This document shows, piece after piece, positions 44,352 through 52,025 of a DNA stretch of 64,000 bases (positions within the stretch are counted from its first letter, which is position 1; the number at the start of each line of letters is the position of its first letter). A model generated the notes under the pieces. That model was not told the origin of the DNA. It did no database searches and worked only from the letters and a program-made list of their open reading frames with translations. Source of the DNA: an uncultured Lachnospiraceae bacterium (lineage in GTDB: Bacteria; Bacillota; Clostridia; Lachnospirales; Lachnospiraceae); the NCBI GenBank assembly GCA_947367855.1, contig CANBFE010000010.1, positions 1-64,000 on the forward strand, read 5' to 3'. The position numbers and the translations under genes were made by a program.

Positions 44352-45044
44352 CTATTGTCTGTCAATCTTATAGCCCACTCCCCAGACCACCTTCAGATAT
44401 CTGGGTTCCCTGGGATTGATTTCTATTTTTTCACGGATGTGACGGATATGGACTGCAACGGTATTGTCCGCACCGATGGCATCCTCGTTCCAGATACTTT
44501 CGTAGATCTGGTCAATGGAAAAAACCCTGCCCTGGTTTTTCACCAGAAGCAGCAGAATATTATATTCTATGGGGGTCATTTTTACGAACTCACCGTCCAC
44601 GGTGACCTGTTTGGTATCGTCGTTTATGACCAGTCCCCCCACCTGAAACAGGGATTTACTCTCCGGATTCAGGCTTCCCAGGGAAGTATAGCGCCGCAGG
44701 TTGGACTTCACCCTTGCAGCCAGTTCCAGGGGATTGAAGGGCTTCGTAATATAGTCGTCCGCTCCCATATTCAGTCCCAGAATCTTGTCCGTGTCCTGGG
44801 ATTTTGCGGACAGCATGATAATGGGAATGCTGCTGTATTCCCGAATCTTAAGGGTGGCCCGAATCCCGTCCAGTTTCGGCATCATAATGTCAATGATTAA
44901 CAGATGGATTTCCTCTTTCTTCATGATCTCCATGGCCTGCTCGCCGTCATATGCCTTGAAAATCCGGTAACCATCCTGATTCAGATATATTTCTATCGCA
45001 TCTACGATTTCTTTGTCGTCATCACACACCAGTATGTTTGCCAT
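44352..45044 (-). CDS. OmpR-family response regulator
   Basis: This 230-residue regulator has a receiver domain with acidic pocket D8-D10, phospho-acceptor D52 (LLIIDIMMPKLDG) and switch residues MLSAK and TKPFNP. A winged-helix DNA-binding domain follows (MTPIEYNILLLLVKNQGRVFS). The start at 45044 has GGAGTGG upstream and removes 14 residues from the longest frame. It is the cognate partner of the large histidine kinase encoded just downstream. Similar pairs in Firmicutes respond to cell-wall antibiotics or antimicrobial peptides, but nothing in the window identifies target promoters. Confidence 0.93.
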   Translation of the reverse strand: MANILVCDDDKEIVDAIEIYLNQDGYRIFKAYDGEQAMEIMKKEEIHLLIIDIMMPKLDGIRATLKIREYSSIPIIMLSAKSQDTDKILGLNMGADDYITKPFNPLELAARVKSNLRRYTSLGSLNPESKSLFQVGGLVINDDTKQVTVDGEFVKMTPIEYNILLLLVKNQGRVFSIDQIYESIWNEDAIGADNTVAVHIRHIREKIEINPREPRYLKVVWGVGYKIDRQ

Positions 45045-45108
45045 CCTGTCCACTCCATTTCTTTCAGGTTTCTTATCTTCTGACAATTGTTGACTTTCCG
45101 GCCGGAAG

Positions 45109-45981
45109 TCAGGACTCCAGCATCAGAAATGCGCCCAGATTTCCCCGTCTGCCGCCGCTGGCCCTGTGGGAAAAAAGGTATCCGCTGTTATGGCAGGTAC
45201 AGAGATCCGTAACCGCTATCCTGTCCCCGGGAATCCCTGCCTGCTCCAGAATCCTTCTGTTGGCAAGCCACAAATCCAACTGATACTTGCCGGGATTTTT
45301 TCCCACAGCCGCCACATCTTCCCCCAGCATTTCCAGAAAGGGAACCGCCACATCCCGGCTTACCTCGTAACACTCCCTGCAGATGGAAGGGCCAATCGCC
45401 GCATACAGCTCCTCCGGTCTGCTGCCGAAGGTCCGTTCCATTGCCCTGACCATGCACTCCCCCATTCTGCCCAGAGTGCCCCGCCAACCGGAGTGGGCCA
45501 GGCCTATGGCCCTGCGGACCGGATCCACAAAATAGAGCGGCACACAGTCCGCATAATAGGTCACAAGAACAATCCCCGGCTCATCGGTGATCATTCCGTC
45601 CACGTTTTCGTAATCCCTGGGACGGGAGATGCCTTTTCCCCTGTCTTCACGGTTTATCCTGCGGATATTCGTGGTATGGGTCTGATGGGACGCTGTCATA
45701 TCATCCAGACTGCAGCCGAGGATCCCGGCAATTCTTCCATAGTTTGCCAGAACATCCTCCTCCCTGTCCCCCCTGGTAAAACTCAGGTTCATGGATGCGA
45801 ATTCCCCTCTGCTGACCCCGCCCAGACGTGTACTGAATAAATGCCTTACCACACCCGTGCCCTCCAGCAGGGGAAATGTCAGATATTCCAGCCCGGAACC
45901 GTCCTCGGTTTCCACCCGGTGGCGGCAGATCACATTCCTGTCCTGTCCGCTTCTCACAATAGGATACATATCACAAACCAT
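45109..45981 (-). CDS. pgeF: Peptidoglycan editing factor PgeF (laccase domain, YlmD-type)
   Basis: This laccase-domain protein of about 290 residues has the conserved metal-site residues: TASHQTHTTNI, YADCVPLYF and AHSGWRGTLGRM. E. coli YfiH (PgeF) prevents misincorporation of L-Ser into peptidoglycan; other family members act on purine nucleosides. The start is uncertain: an ATG at 45981 has AGGA 5 bases upstream, while one at 45969 lies farther from it. It follows yraN by 29 bases and ends the rplS-to-pgeF gene block. Confidence 0.88.
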   Translation of the reverse strand: MVCDMYPIVRSGQDRNVICRHRVETEDGSGLEYLTFPLLEGTGVVRHLFSTRLGGVSRGEFASMNLSFTRGDREEDVLANYGRIAGILGCSLDDMTASHQTHTTNIRRINREDRGKGISRPRDYENVDGMITDEPGIVLVTYYADCVPLYFVDPVRRAIGLAHSGWRGTLGRMGECMVRAMERTFGSRPEELYAAIGPSICRECYEVSRDVAVPFLEMLGEDVAAVGKNPGKYQLDLWLANRRILEQAGIPGDRIAVTDLCTCHNSGYLFSHRASGGRRGNLGAFLMLES

Positions 45982-46010
45982 CCCTTTCCTGCTCTTGAAA
46001 ATTCCCCGGT

Positions 46011-46376
46011 TCACAGGCAGCCTCCGGAAATATGGGGAAAGGCATTTTGAATCCAATGCACTGCCCCGCCCTGGATTCCCACCACGTCATAGCGGACGGC
46101 CCTGTCCTCCCCCAGACCGTGAAGATATCTGTAATAGTCCGCCGTCCTGCAGATTCTGAGCTGTTTCCGGCGGCCCACCGCCTCCAGGGCATAACCTGTT
46201 CCGGCAGAGCTTCTGTATTTTACCTCCACAAACACAAGATATCCCTGATGCTCTCCTATCAGGTCAATCTCCCCCTGTCTGCTGCGGAAATTGATCTCCC
46301 GGATCTTCATTCCTTCCGCCGCAAGATATGCCGCCGCCTGCTTTTCCCATGCTGCGCCTGTCTTTCTCTTATTCAA
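46011..46376 (-). CDS. YraN-family (UPF0102) endonuclease-like protein
   Basis: This protein of 121 residues has the restriction-endonuclease-like core: D38 in RQGEIDLIG and E51/K53 in FVEVKYRSS, the PD-(D/E)XK residues. YraN proteins are predicted nucleases with roles in DNA uptake or repair; direct evidence is limited. The start is a TTG at 46376, preceded by GAGGTAGGCGG; no ATG fits. It follows the FlhB-like gene by 5 bases and is encoded with it in the rnhB neighbourhood, as in many Firmicutes. Confidence 0.87.
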   Translation of the reverse strand: MNKRKTGAAWEKQAAAYLAAEGMKIREINFRSRQGEIDLIGEHQGYLVFVEVKYRSSAGTGYALEAVGRRKQLRICRTADYYRYLHGLGEDRAVRYDVVGIQGGAVHWIQNAFPHISGGCL

Positions 46377-46381
46377 GCCGC

Positions 46382-46675
46382 CTACCTCTTGATCTTGCTT
46401 CGTATCTTGTCCATGGAATCCACAAAAACCAGAATTTCCGCCACTACCTCATACAATTCCGGGGGAATCATGTCCCCTATATCCAGCCTGGACAGCGTGT
46501 CTGCCAACTTATCGTCCCGGTGCACCGGCACATCATTCTCTCTGGCCCTTTCCAGGATTCTTTCCGCAAGAATCCCTTTTCCGCTGGCAATGACCCTGGG
46601 AGCCTCGTCGGAGGGATCATATTCCAGAGCAATGGCCTGCTTTACTTTTTCCCGTTTTTCTTTCTTTTCATACAT
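46382..46675 (-). CDS. Stand-alone FlhB C-terminal-like protein (YlqH-type)
   Basis: This small protein of 97 residues is homologous to the cytoplasmic domain of the flagellar/type III export switch FlhB, from just after its NPTH self-cleavage site: AIALEYDPSDEAPRVIASG. It has no membrane segments and lacks the NPTH residues. B. subtilis ylqH is the same kind of protein in the same gene order (rnhB, ylqG, ylqH). No flagellar export genes accompany it here. Its role outside flagella is unknown. It lies between the FliK-like and yraN genes. Confidence 0.88.
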   Translation of the reverse strand: MYEKKEKREKVKQAIALEYDPSDEAPRVIASGKGILAERILERARENDVPVHRDDKLADTLSRLDIGDMIPPELYEVVAEILVFVDSMDKIRSKIKR

Positions 46676-46711
46676 AAGAAATATACCTCCGGTACCGATG
46701 GAAACCCATTT

Positions 46712-48592
46712 TCAGGTGCGCACATCAAAAGAGTAATGGGAAAGCAGCATGCCGCTCTCCTGGCTGAGAACAGGCTGCAGTCCCCCTTCCGTGGCCTGGC
46801 CTCCCCCCATCTCCCTGCGCGCCATGGAAAAGCTGCAGTCGTATCCCCTCTTCTGAAGGCGGTCTGTCAGCACATCCATGTGAGCTGCAATAAAATCTAT
46901 CATGGCATCATCCTGCAGGTAAAATTTTGTATTTACCCTGCTGTCCTTCAGGGCCACATATACATCCACCGGTCCCAGATGTTCCATATCCAGATGGAGA
47001 AGCGCGCTTACGCTCCCGTCCTGGCTTACGGCCCTCTTTTTGTTGGCGTAGACGTAAAGCTCTCCGTGGGTGTCCCCCTGCTGCAGACGCAGCGGAAGCT
47101 GCACATAGGTGTACAGCTGATTAACCTGCTGAAGGAAATCTATGTTCTGTGTCATGGATGCAACGGCACGGTGGGCAGCGCTCCCGGTCTGTCCGGCGTT
47201 TTCCAAAGCCTGCCCCAGGGTTCTCAGCTGCCGGTCCAGCCTGTTGTACATCTCCTCCACCTTACCCTGGGAAGCCACCTCTTCCGGACGCAGCATCCAG
47301 TTGTTTTTCAGCTGGGCAGATAATAGATTTCGGAATTTCGTCCCGGAAAACATCTTTTCCAGGATTTTCATGGACTCTGAGCTGTACCTGGCACCTTCTG
47401 CCAGGGTACCCAGAACGGAAAAAAAGGCGGGGGCATCCACTTCTCCCCGGACAAACTGGAGAATCTGGGCTCGCAGGGATTCTCCCTGGGGCAGCTTTAT
47501 GCTTTCAAGCAGTTCCAGGGCATCCCCGGCCACAGCTGCGCGGATGGATTCCGAAATAACTGTTTCGGGAGCTTTGCCGCCTGCAGCCGGAAGGGGTTCC
47601 TCCGTCCCCCGGCCGATGCTTTCCGTCACTGCCTGTTCCGGATTCTGCTTCAGAATTGTCTCACCCTCCGCTACTGTACCACCCTTCCCGGGCAAAAATT
47701 CCGTCTCCAGATTCTGCACCAGATCCTGGAGAATTTCAGAGGGAGAAGTTTTTGCATCGGGCTGAGCTTCCGGCGCCGGAGTCCCTTCCGCAGTTCCCTC
47801 CGGCACAGTCCCCGGTTCTCCCCCAACGGAAATTCCCGAAAGGATTTCCCCTTCCGGGGAAAGAATCTGTCCCGGAGCTGCCGTTTCCGGGGACAGGGAA
47901 AGAAGGGCATCCTCTCCCACCAGGCGAAGCACTTCCTGAAACAGTCTCACGGCTCCCGGAGCATTCCCTTCCGCCATCATTGTATCATAAACCTCCGGCA
48001 GTGTCTCCAGAACGGCATTCATTCCCTCCGTGAGCTGATGGTCCAGATTCCGGTAGGAAATCATCTGATTCAGATTTGCCTCATTCACCGGTATCTGCAG
48101 TCTGTGAAGATTGATGATATCCGAAATCTCTCCCTGGGGAAAGGCGTTTATCTCCCGGAAGATCTGCTGGAGGCTGCTCCTGCTTACGGACATGCCTGCC
48201 GCCATCAGCTGCTCGGTCATGTCCACGGAAGTCCTGTTCACCGGCAGTCCTGCCATCTCCAGCGCCTTCAGCACATTCACATCCGCCGAAACATTGGTAA
48301 ACAGAGGACTCAGCGTCAGGGCGCTTCCATTGCTTTTGACCTCAAAGGTCATGTTTTTTCCCACTTCGATATTCATGTTCCGGTCAACCCTGGCATTCAG
48401 AAGAATTTCATCGGAAACCCTGATCTGCACCTCGCTGCCGTTTCTGGAGACAATCTCACCGCTGATGGTCTGTCCCGGAACCAGAGAACGGAGCTGCCTG
48501 CCTGCCTGTTCCGCCTGGGCCGGAGTGGTTTGGGCTGTCTGTGACGTATGATCCGTGCGGACATCCCCGGAAAACAGCTGTGACAGTTTCAT
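46712..48592 (-). CDS. FliK-like protein without flagellar context (YlqG-type)
   Basis: This 626-residue protein has an N-terminal region with VPGQTISGEIVSRNGSEVQI and a long, Pro/Glu/Gly-rich middle (about 270-340) likely to be disordered. Its C-terminal domain (VSALLHLDMEHLGPVDVYVAL...DRLQKRGYDCSF) resembles the FliK hook-length control domain. In flagellated bacteria FliK works with FlhB; here the pair FliK-like/FlhB-like sits in a housekeeping cluster, as ylqG-ylqH does in Bacillus. AAAGGAG 8 bases upstream fixes the start at 48592. Function unknown. Confidence 0.8.
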   Translation of the reverse strand: MKLSQLFSGDVRTDHTSQTAQTTPAQAEQAGRQLRSLVPGQTISGEIVSRNGSEVQIRVSDEILLNARVDRNMNIEVGKNMTFEVKSNGSALTLSPLFTNVSADVNVLKALEMAGLPVNRTSVDMTEQLMAAGMSVSRSSLQQIFREINAFPQGEISDIINLHRLQIPVNEANLNQMISYRNLDHQLTEGMNAVLETLPEVYDTMMAEGNAPGAVRLFQEVLRLVGEDALLSLSPETAAPGQILSPEGEILSGISVGGEPGTVPEGTAEGTPAPEAQPDAKTSPSEILQDLVQNLETEFLPGKGGTVAEGETILKQNPEQAVTESIGRGTEEPLPAAGGKAPETVISESIRAAVAGDALELLESIKLPQGESLRAQILQFVRGEVDAPAFFSVLGTLAEGARYSSESMKILEKMFSGTKFRNLLSAQLKNNWMLRPEEVASQGKVEEMYNRLDRQLRTLGQALENAGQTGSAAHRAVASMTQNIDFLQQVNQLYTYVQLPLRLQQGDTHGELYVYANKKRAVSQDGSVSALLHLDMEHLGPVDVYVALKDSRVNTKFYLQDDAMIDFIAAHMDVLTDRLQKRGYDCSFSMARREMGGGQATEGGLQPVLSQESGMLLSHYSFDVRT

Positions 48593-48642
48593 TTCATGAA
48601 CTCCTTTCTGCCTTCGGACTGACATCCGGAATCCGGACAGCC

Positions 48643-49404
48643 CTAAGACATGACGATATTTTTGAGAAAGCTCCTTCTGTGTATCGGAGTGGGACCGTAT
48701 TTGCCAAGGGCTTCCAGATGTCCCTGGCTTCCATAACCCTTGTTGGAGGCAAAACCATATTCCGGATAAATTTCATCGTATTTTTTCATCATTCTGTCCC
48801 TGGTCACCTTGGCCAGAATACTGGCCGCTCCGATGGAAATGCTTTTGGCGTCTCCCTTGATAATCGGAACCTGCCGGATGGCAATCCCCGGAATGGTCAC
48901 TGCGTCATTCAGCAGAATATCCGGTTCCGGGCGCAGCTTTCCAACGGCTTCCCGCATGGCCTCATAAGTGGCCTGAAGAATGTTGATCCTGTCAATCTGC
49001 TCAGGGGAGCCATATCCCACTGCCCAGCAGACTGCTTCCCTTGTGATCACATCATAAAGCTCCTCTCTCTTTTTTTCGGAGAGTTGCTTGGAATCATTTA
49101 TATATAAAATGCGGCAGTCCCTGGGAAGAATCACTGCGCCCGCCACCACCGGCCCAGCAAGAGGCCCTCTTCCCGCCTCATCTATCCCGCAGATAAAATC
49201 ACAGCTTCCGTATTCCTTTTCATAGGCGCGAAGCCCTTCGATCCTGGCATACTCCGTTTCCAGCGCCTTCAGCCGCCGGGAAGCAGCCTGCACAAGCTTC
49301 TGTACCCCTGCCCTGCCGTCTTCTCCGTATACAGCTATAAATTCAGGCAGCTCCTCTGTCGTTGCTGCCTGAAAAACCGCCTTTATCTCCACAATGCTTT
49401 TCAT
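48643..49404 (-). CDS. rnhB: Ribonuclease HII
   Basis: RnhB removes ribonucleotides from DNA. The active site is in GIDEAGRGPLAGPVVAGAV (D75, E76) with the partner aspartate in NDSKQLSEKKR and later motif GDAKSISIGAASILAKVTRD. The 253-residue length includes an N-terminal substrate-binding region (about 1-68), as in Bacillus RnhB. It lies between lepB and the FliK-like gene in the block rplS-lepB-rbgA-lepB-rnhB. Confidence 0.95.
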   Translation of the reverse strand: MKSIVEIKAVFQAATTEELPEFIAVYGEDGRAGVQKLVQAASRRLKALETEYARIEGLRAYEKEYGSCDFICGIDEAGRGPLAGPVVAGAVILPRDCRILYINDSKQLSEKKREELYDVITREAVCWAVGYGSPEQIDRINILQATYEAMREAVGKLRPEPDILLNDAVTIPGIAIRQVPIIKGDAKSISIGAASILAKVTRDRMMKKYDEIYPEYGFASNKGYGSQGHLEALGKYGPTPIHRRSFLKNIVMS

Positions 49405-49450
49405 GTCCCGTCTCCTCAGCCCAGGCAGGACGTACGCCTGGACGCCCTGT

Positions 49451-49996
49451 TTACTGATGCTTTAGAACGCCTATCATATTCAGGGGCCATATGCGTACCC
49501 AGGCCCTGCCGATAATGTCCTCACGCTTGATGTTTCCCACGATTTCGGTACGGCTGTCCATACTGTTGTTGCGGTTGTCCCCCATGACAAAATACTCGTC
49601 CTCCCCCAGTGTAATGGGGTTTATGGCGATTCCCACCGTGTCCGGGCGGATGATCTCCCTCCCGTAGTTTTCCGGAAGAATCTCATCGTTTATGTAGATG
49701 CTTCCATCTTTGTCAATCCGAACAGTTTCTCCCGGCATACCGATAATGCGTTTAATGTAATAAGTATTTTCCTTATATTTGAATGGAAATACAATAATGT
49801 CATATCTCTGGGGATCCCTGAAGCGGTATGAGATCTTGTCAACAAGCAGATTATCCCCATCGGAAAGCATGGGTTCCATGGAGGAGCCGTCCACTTCCGT
49901 CCTCTGGCCTACGAAAGTAATTACCAGCCATGTCAGGCACAGGACGCCCAACAGATATGCCAGAGTGCTGATGATCTCTTTCATTACCTTATTCAT
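49451..49996 (-). CDS. lepB: Signal peptidase I (second copy)
   Basis: This type I signal peptidase of 181 residues has one N-terminal membrane anchor (about 7-28). Catalytic Ser39 lies in DGSSMEPML and Lys82 in YYIKRIIGMPGE; the C-terminal box GDNRNNSMDSR is present. The enzyme removes signal peptides from exported proteins on the outer face of the membrane. Its start overlaps the rbgA stop by 4 bases, so the two are translationally coupled. A second signal peptidase lies just on the other side of rbgA. Confidence 0.94.
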   Translation of the reverse strand: MNKVMKEIISTLAYLLGVLCLTWLVITFVGQRTEVDGSSMEPMLSDGDNLLVDKISYRFRDPQRYDIIVFPFKYKENTYYIKRIIGMPGETVRIDKDGSIYINDEILPENYGREIIRPDTVGIAINPITLGEDEYFVMGDNRNNSMDSRTEIVGNIKREDIIGRAWVRIWPLNMIGVLKHQ

Positions 49997-50883
49997 TGCT
50001 TATTCTCCTGACTGTTGTTAGTTTGTTCCAAAGCTCCGGTATCTGCCGGAATCTCCAATGTTGTCCTGCCCAGACGGCCGCTTCTAAAGTCGTCCACCAG
50101 AAGGGATGCGGCCCTTTTCAGATCCGGGAGCCGGCCTTTTAAAAAGCATCTTCTGCTCTCTGCAATATCCTCCAGCATGGCTGCGGTCTCTTCCTTCCAC
50201 GAAATGCCGTACCGTTCGGCCACCGCATCCGGGTAACGGTTCCGGAGACTGTCCAGAAGCTCCAGGGCCAGTTCTTCCACAACAATGATGTCATCGTTAA
50301 TGGAACCGATAAAGGCCAGGCGCATTCCCACCTGTCTGTCGTCAAACTTTGGCCAGAGAATACCGGGTGTGTCCAGAAGTTCCAGTTTACTGTTCAGCCG
50401 GATCCACTGTTTTCCCTTTGTGACACCCGGTTTGTTGCCTGTTTTGGTACAGGCTTTTCCCGCAAAGGAATTGATGAAAGTGGATTTTCCCACATTGGGA
50501 ATCCCCACTACCATGGCCCTCACAGGACGGTTGAGAATTCCGCGTTTCCGGTCCCTCTCAAGCTTCTCCGCACAGGCTTTCTGCACCAGGGCGTTAATGG
50601 ACTTAATCCCTGCCCCGGTTTTGGAATTTACCTCCAGGACATGAACCCCGGCTTCCTCAAACCAGCTGCTCCACTGCTTATTGAACAGCGGGTCTGCCAG
50701 ATCCGATTTATTCAGAAGCACAATTCTGGATTTGCCCTTTCCCAGTTCGTCTATGTCGGGATTCCTGCTGGCAGCAGGGATTCTGGCATCTACCAGCTCG
50801 ATGATCAGATCCACCAGTTTTATATTTTCCTGCATCATACGCTTTGCTTTTGTCATATGACCGGGATACCATTGATAATTCAT
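49993..50883 (-). CDS. rbgA: Ribosome biogenesis GTPase RbgA (YlqF)
   Basis: RbgA is a circularly permuted GTPase needed for late 50S assembly. The G4 motif NKSD comes first (IVLLNKSDLADP), then G1 GIPNVGKSTFINSF and G3 LLDTPGILWPKF, the permuted order. A C-terminal domain of about 110 residues completes the 296-residue protein, matching family length. The start at 50883 follows the stop of the first signal peptidase by two bases and has only a weak ribosome site, implying coupling. The gene is conserved next to rplS and rnhB. Confidence 0.95.
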   Translation of the reverse strand: MNYQWYPGHMTKAKRMMQENIKLVDLIIELVDARIPAASRNPDIDELGKGKSRIVLLNKSDLADPLFNKQWSSWFEEAGVHVLEVNSKTGAGIKSINALVQKACAEKLERDRKRGILNRPVRAMVVGIPNVGKSTFINSFAGKACTKTGNKPGVTKGKQWIRLNSKLELLDTPGILWPKFDDRQVGMRLAFIGSINDDIIVVEELALELLDSLRNRYPDAVAERYGISWKEETAAMLEDIAESRRCFLKGRLPDLKRAASLLVDDFRSGRLGRTTLEIPADTGALEQTNNSQENKQ

Positions 50884-50885
50884 CT

Positions 50886-51467
50886 CTATTTTACAAATCC
50901 CATGCCCTGTTCCCCACAGGCGGCACGGAACCATACCTTTCCTATCATATCTGCTTCGTTTACCGGTCCTATATTGGGGGAACGGCTGTCTTCACTGTTG
51001 CCCGGATTATCGCCTATGCAGAAGTATTCGCTGTTCTGCACGGTAAATTCATTGGCTGCAATGCCCGCATCCGCCAGTTTTTCCGTAACCCAGGGACTTT
51101 CCTCCCCGTTTACATACAGAATCCCGCCGCTGATCAGCACGCTGTCCCCGGGAACCGCCACCACGCGTTTCACATAGTAGTGTGCATTCTCGTTTCCATT
51201 GGGCAGAAACACCACCACATCCCCTCTCTTTGGGGAAGAAATCAGGTAGAGAAAGGAATTGATGTATATGCGCTGGCCATTATAAAGCGTGGGCTCCATG
51301 GATACGCCCACCACATTGGTGGTCACTCCCAGGTAAATATTCAGGACTACAGCAATGAAGACCGATGCTGCAATTCCGAAAATCCAACTGAAGACTTCCC
51401 GCACATGGGCCGAACTGATTTTCCTTTTCTTTCTCCTGTAAAAGCTGAGTCCCTTGTTTTTCGCCAT
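50886..51467 (-). CDS. lepB: Signal peptidase I (first copy)
   Basis: This signal peptidase of 193 residues has a basic N-terminal tail (RRKKRK), one membrane anchor (about 27-47), catalytic Ser56 in VGVSMEPTL and Lys100 in YYVKRVVAVPGD. The C-terminal box GDNPGNSEDSR is complete. It differs from the neighbouring copy (49451-49996), so the pair may divide substrates between them. It follows rplS after a terminator, and precedes rbgA by two bases. The ribosome site before the start is weak (GGAA). Confidence 0.93.
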   Translation of the reverse strand: MAKNKGLSFYRRKKRKISSAHVREVFSWIFGIAASVFIAVVLNIYLGVTTNVVGVSMEPTLYNGQRIYINSFLYLISSPKRGDVVVFLPNGNENAHYYVKRVVAVPGDSVLISGGILYVNGEESPWVTEKLADAGIAANEFTVQNSEYFCIGDNPGNSEDSRSPNIGPVNEADMIGKVWFRAACGEQGMGFVK

Positions 51468-51520
51468 AATATTCCAAAAAAGCAGACGGCATACTGCCGC
51501 TGCAGAACACTCCTTTTAAA

Positions 51521-51551
51521 CATAAAAAGGACAACTACCCAAGTAATTGCC
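51521..51551 (-). terminator. Terminator or attenuator after rplS
   Basis: On the minus strand a 9-bp stem with two G.T pairs (51551-51543 with 51538-51530), loop TTGG and C plus five T lie about 11 bases after the rplS stop. Weak pairing suggests partial read-through into lepB. Confidence 0.6.
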
Positions 51552-51562
51552 CTCCTGTCCGC

Positions 51563-51910
51563 TTATTTTACGGCTTCTTTCACCTTTGCCTTCTTACCGA
51601 CACGGCTTCTCAGATAGTTCAGTTTGGCACGTCTCACCTTACCTCTTCTGACTACCTCGATCTTCTCCACATTGGGGGAATGTACCGGCCATGTCTTCTC
51701 CACGCCGATTCCGTTGGAAGTCTTCCTGACGGTAAAGGTCTCCCGGCTGCTTCCGCCCTGTCTCTTCAGAACGATGCCCTCAAATACCTGGATTCTCTCC
51801 CGGTTTCCCTCCTTGATACGGCCGTAAACTTTCACGGTGTCGCCCACGTTAAACTGGTCTACTTCCTGCTTTAACTGTGCAGCTTCAATTTCTCTGATAA
51901 TGTCACTCAT
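51563..51910 (-). CDS. rplS: 50S ribosomal protein L19
   Basis: L19 of 115 residues has the conserved segments FNVGDTVKVYGRIKEG, RIQVFEGIVLKRQGG and VEKIEVVRRGKVRRAKLNYL. It lies at the 30S-50S interface. AAAGGAGG lies just upstream of the ATG. A promoter candidate sits in the 3' end of trmD (51997-52025). The order trmD-rplS is widely conserved in bacteria and continues here to rbgA and rnhB as in Bacillus. Confidence 0.97.
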   Translation of the reverse strand: MSDIIREIEAAQLKQEVDQFNVGDTVKVYGRIKEGNRERIQVFEGIVLKRQGGSSRETFTVRKTSNGIGVEKTWPVHSPNVEKIEVVRRGKVRRAKLNYLRSRVGKKAKVKEAVK

Positions 51911-51996
51911 TATGAGCCTCCTTTATAAAATGGATGTTCTTGCCCGCCGGAAAATCTGTCCGGAAACAGAGGACCATCTTTTTTCACAACATTTAA

Positions 51997-52025
51997 ATCT
52001 TAGCATATTCATGTCTTATTTGCAA
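51997..52025 (-). promoter_or_regulatory. Internal promoter for rplS
   Basis: On the minus strand TTGCAA (52025-52020), 17 bases and TAAGAT (52002-51997) overlap the last codons of trmD and lie about 90 bases upstream of rplS. This may let rplS be expressed apart from the rpsP-rimM-trmD transcript. Confidence 0.5.

Noticed and set aside
45092..45110. Near-palindrome GACTTTCCGGCCGGAAGTC at the pgeF stop
   Set aside because: It has a one-base bulge and overlaps the coding end; there is no T-run, so neither a terminator nor an operator is supported.
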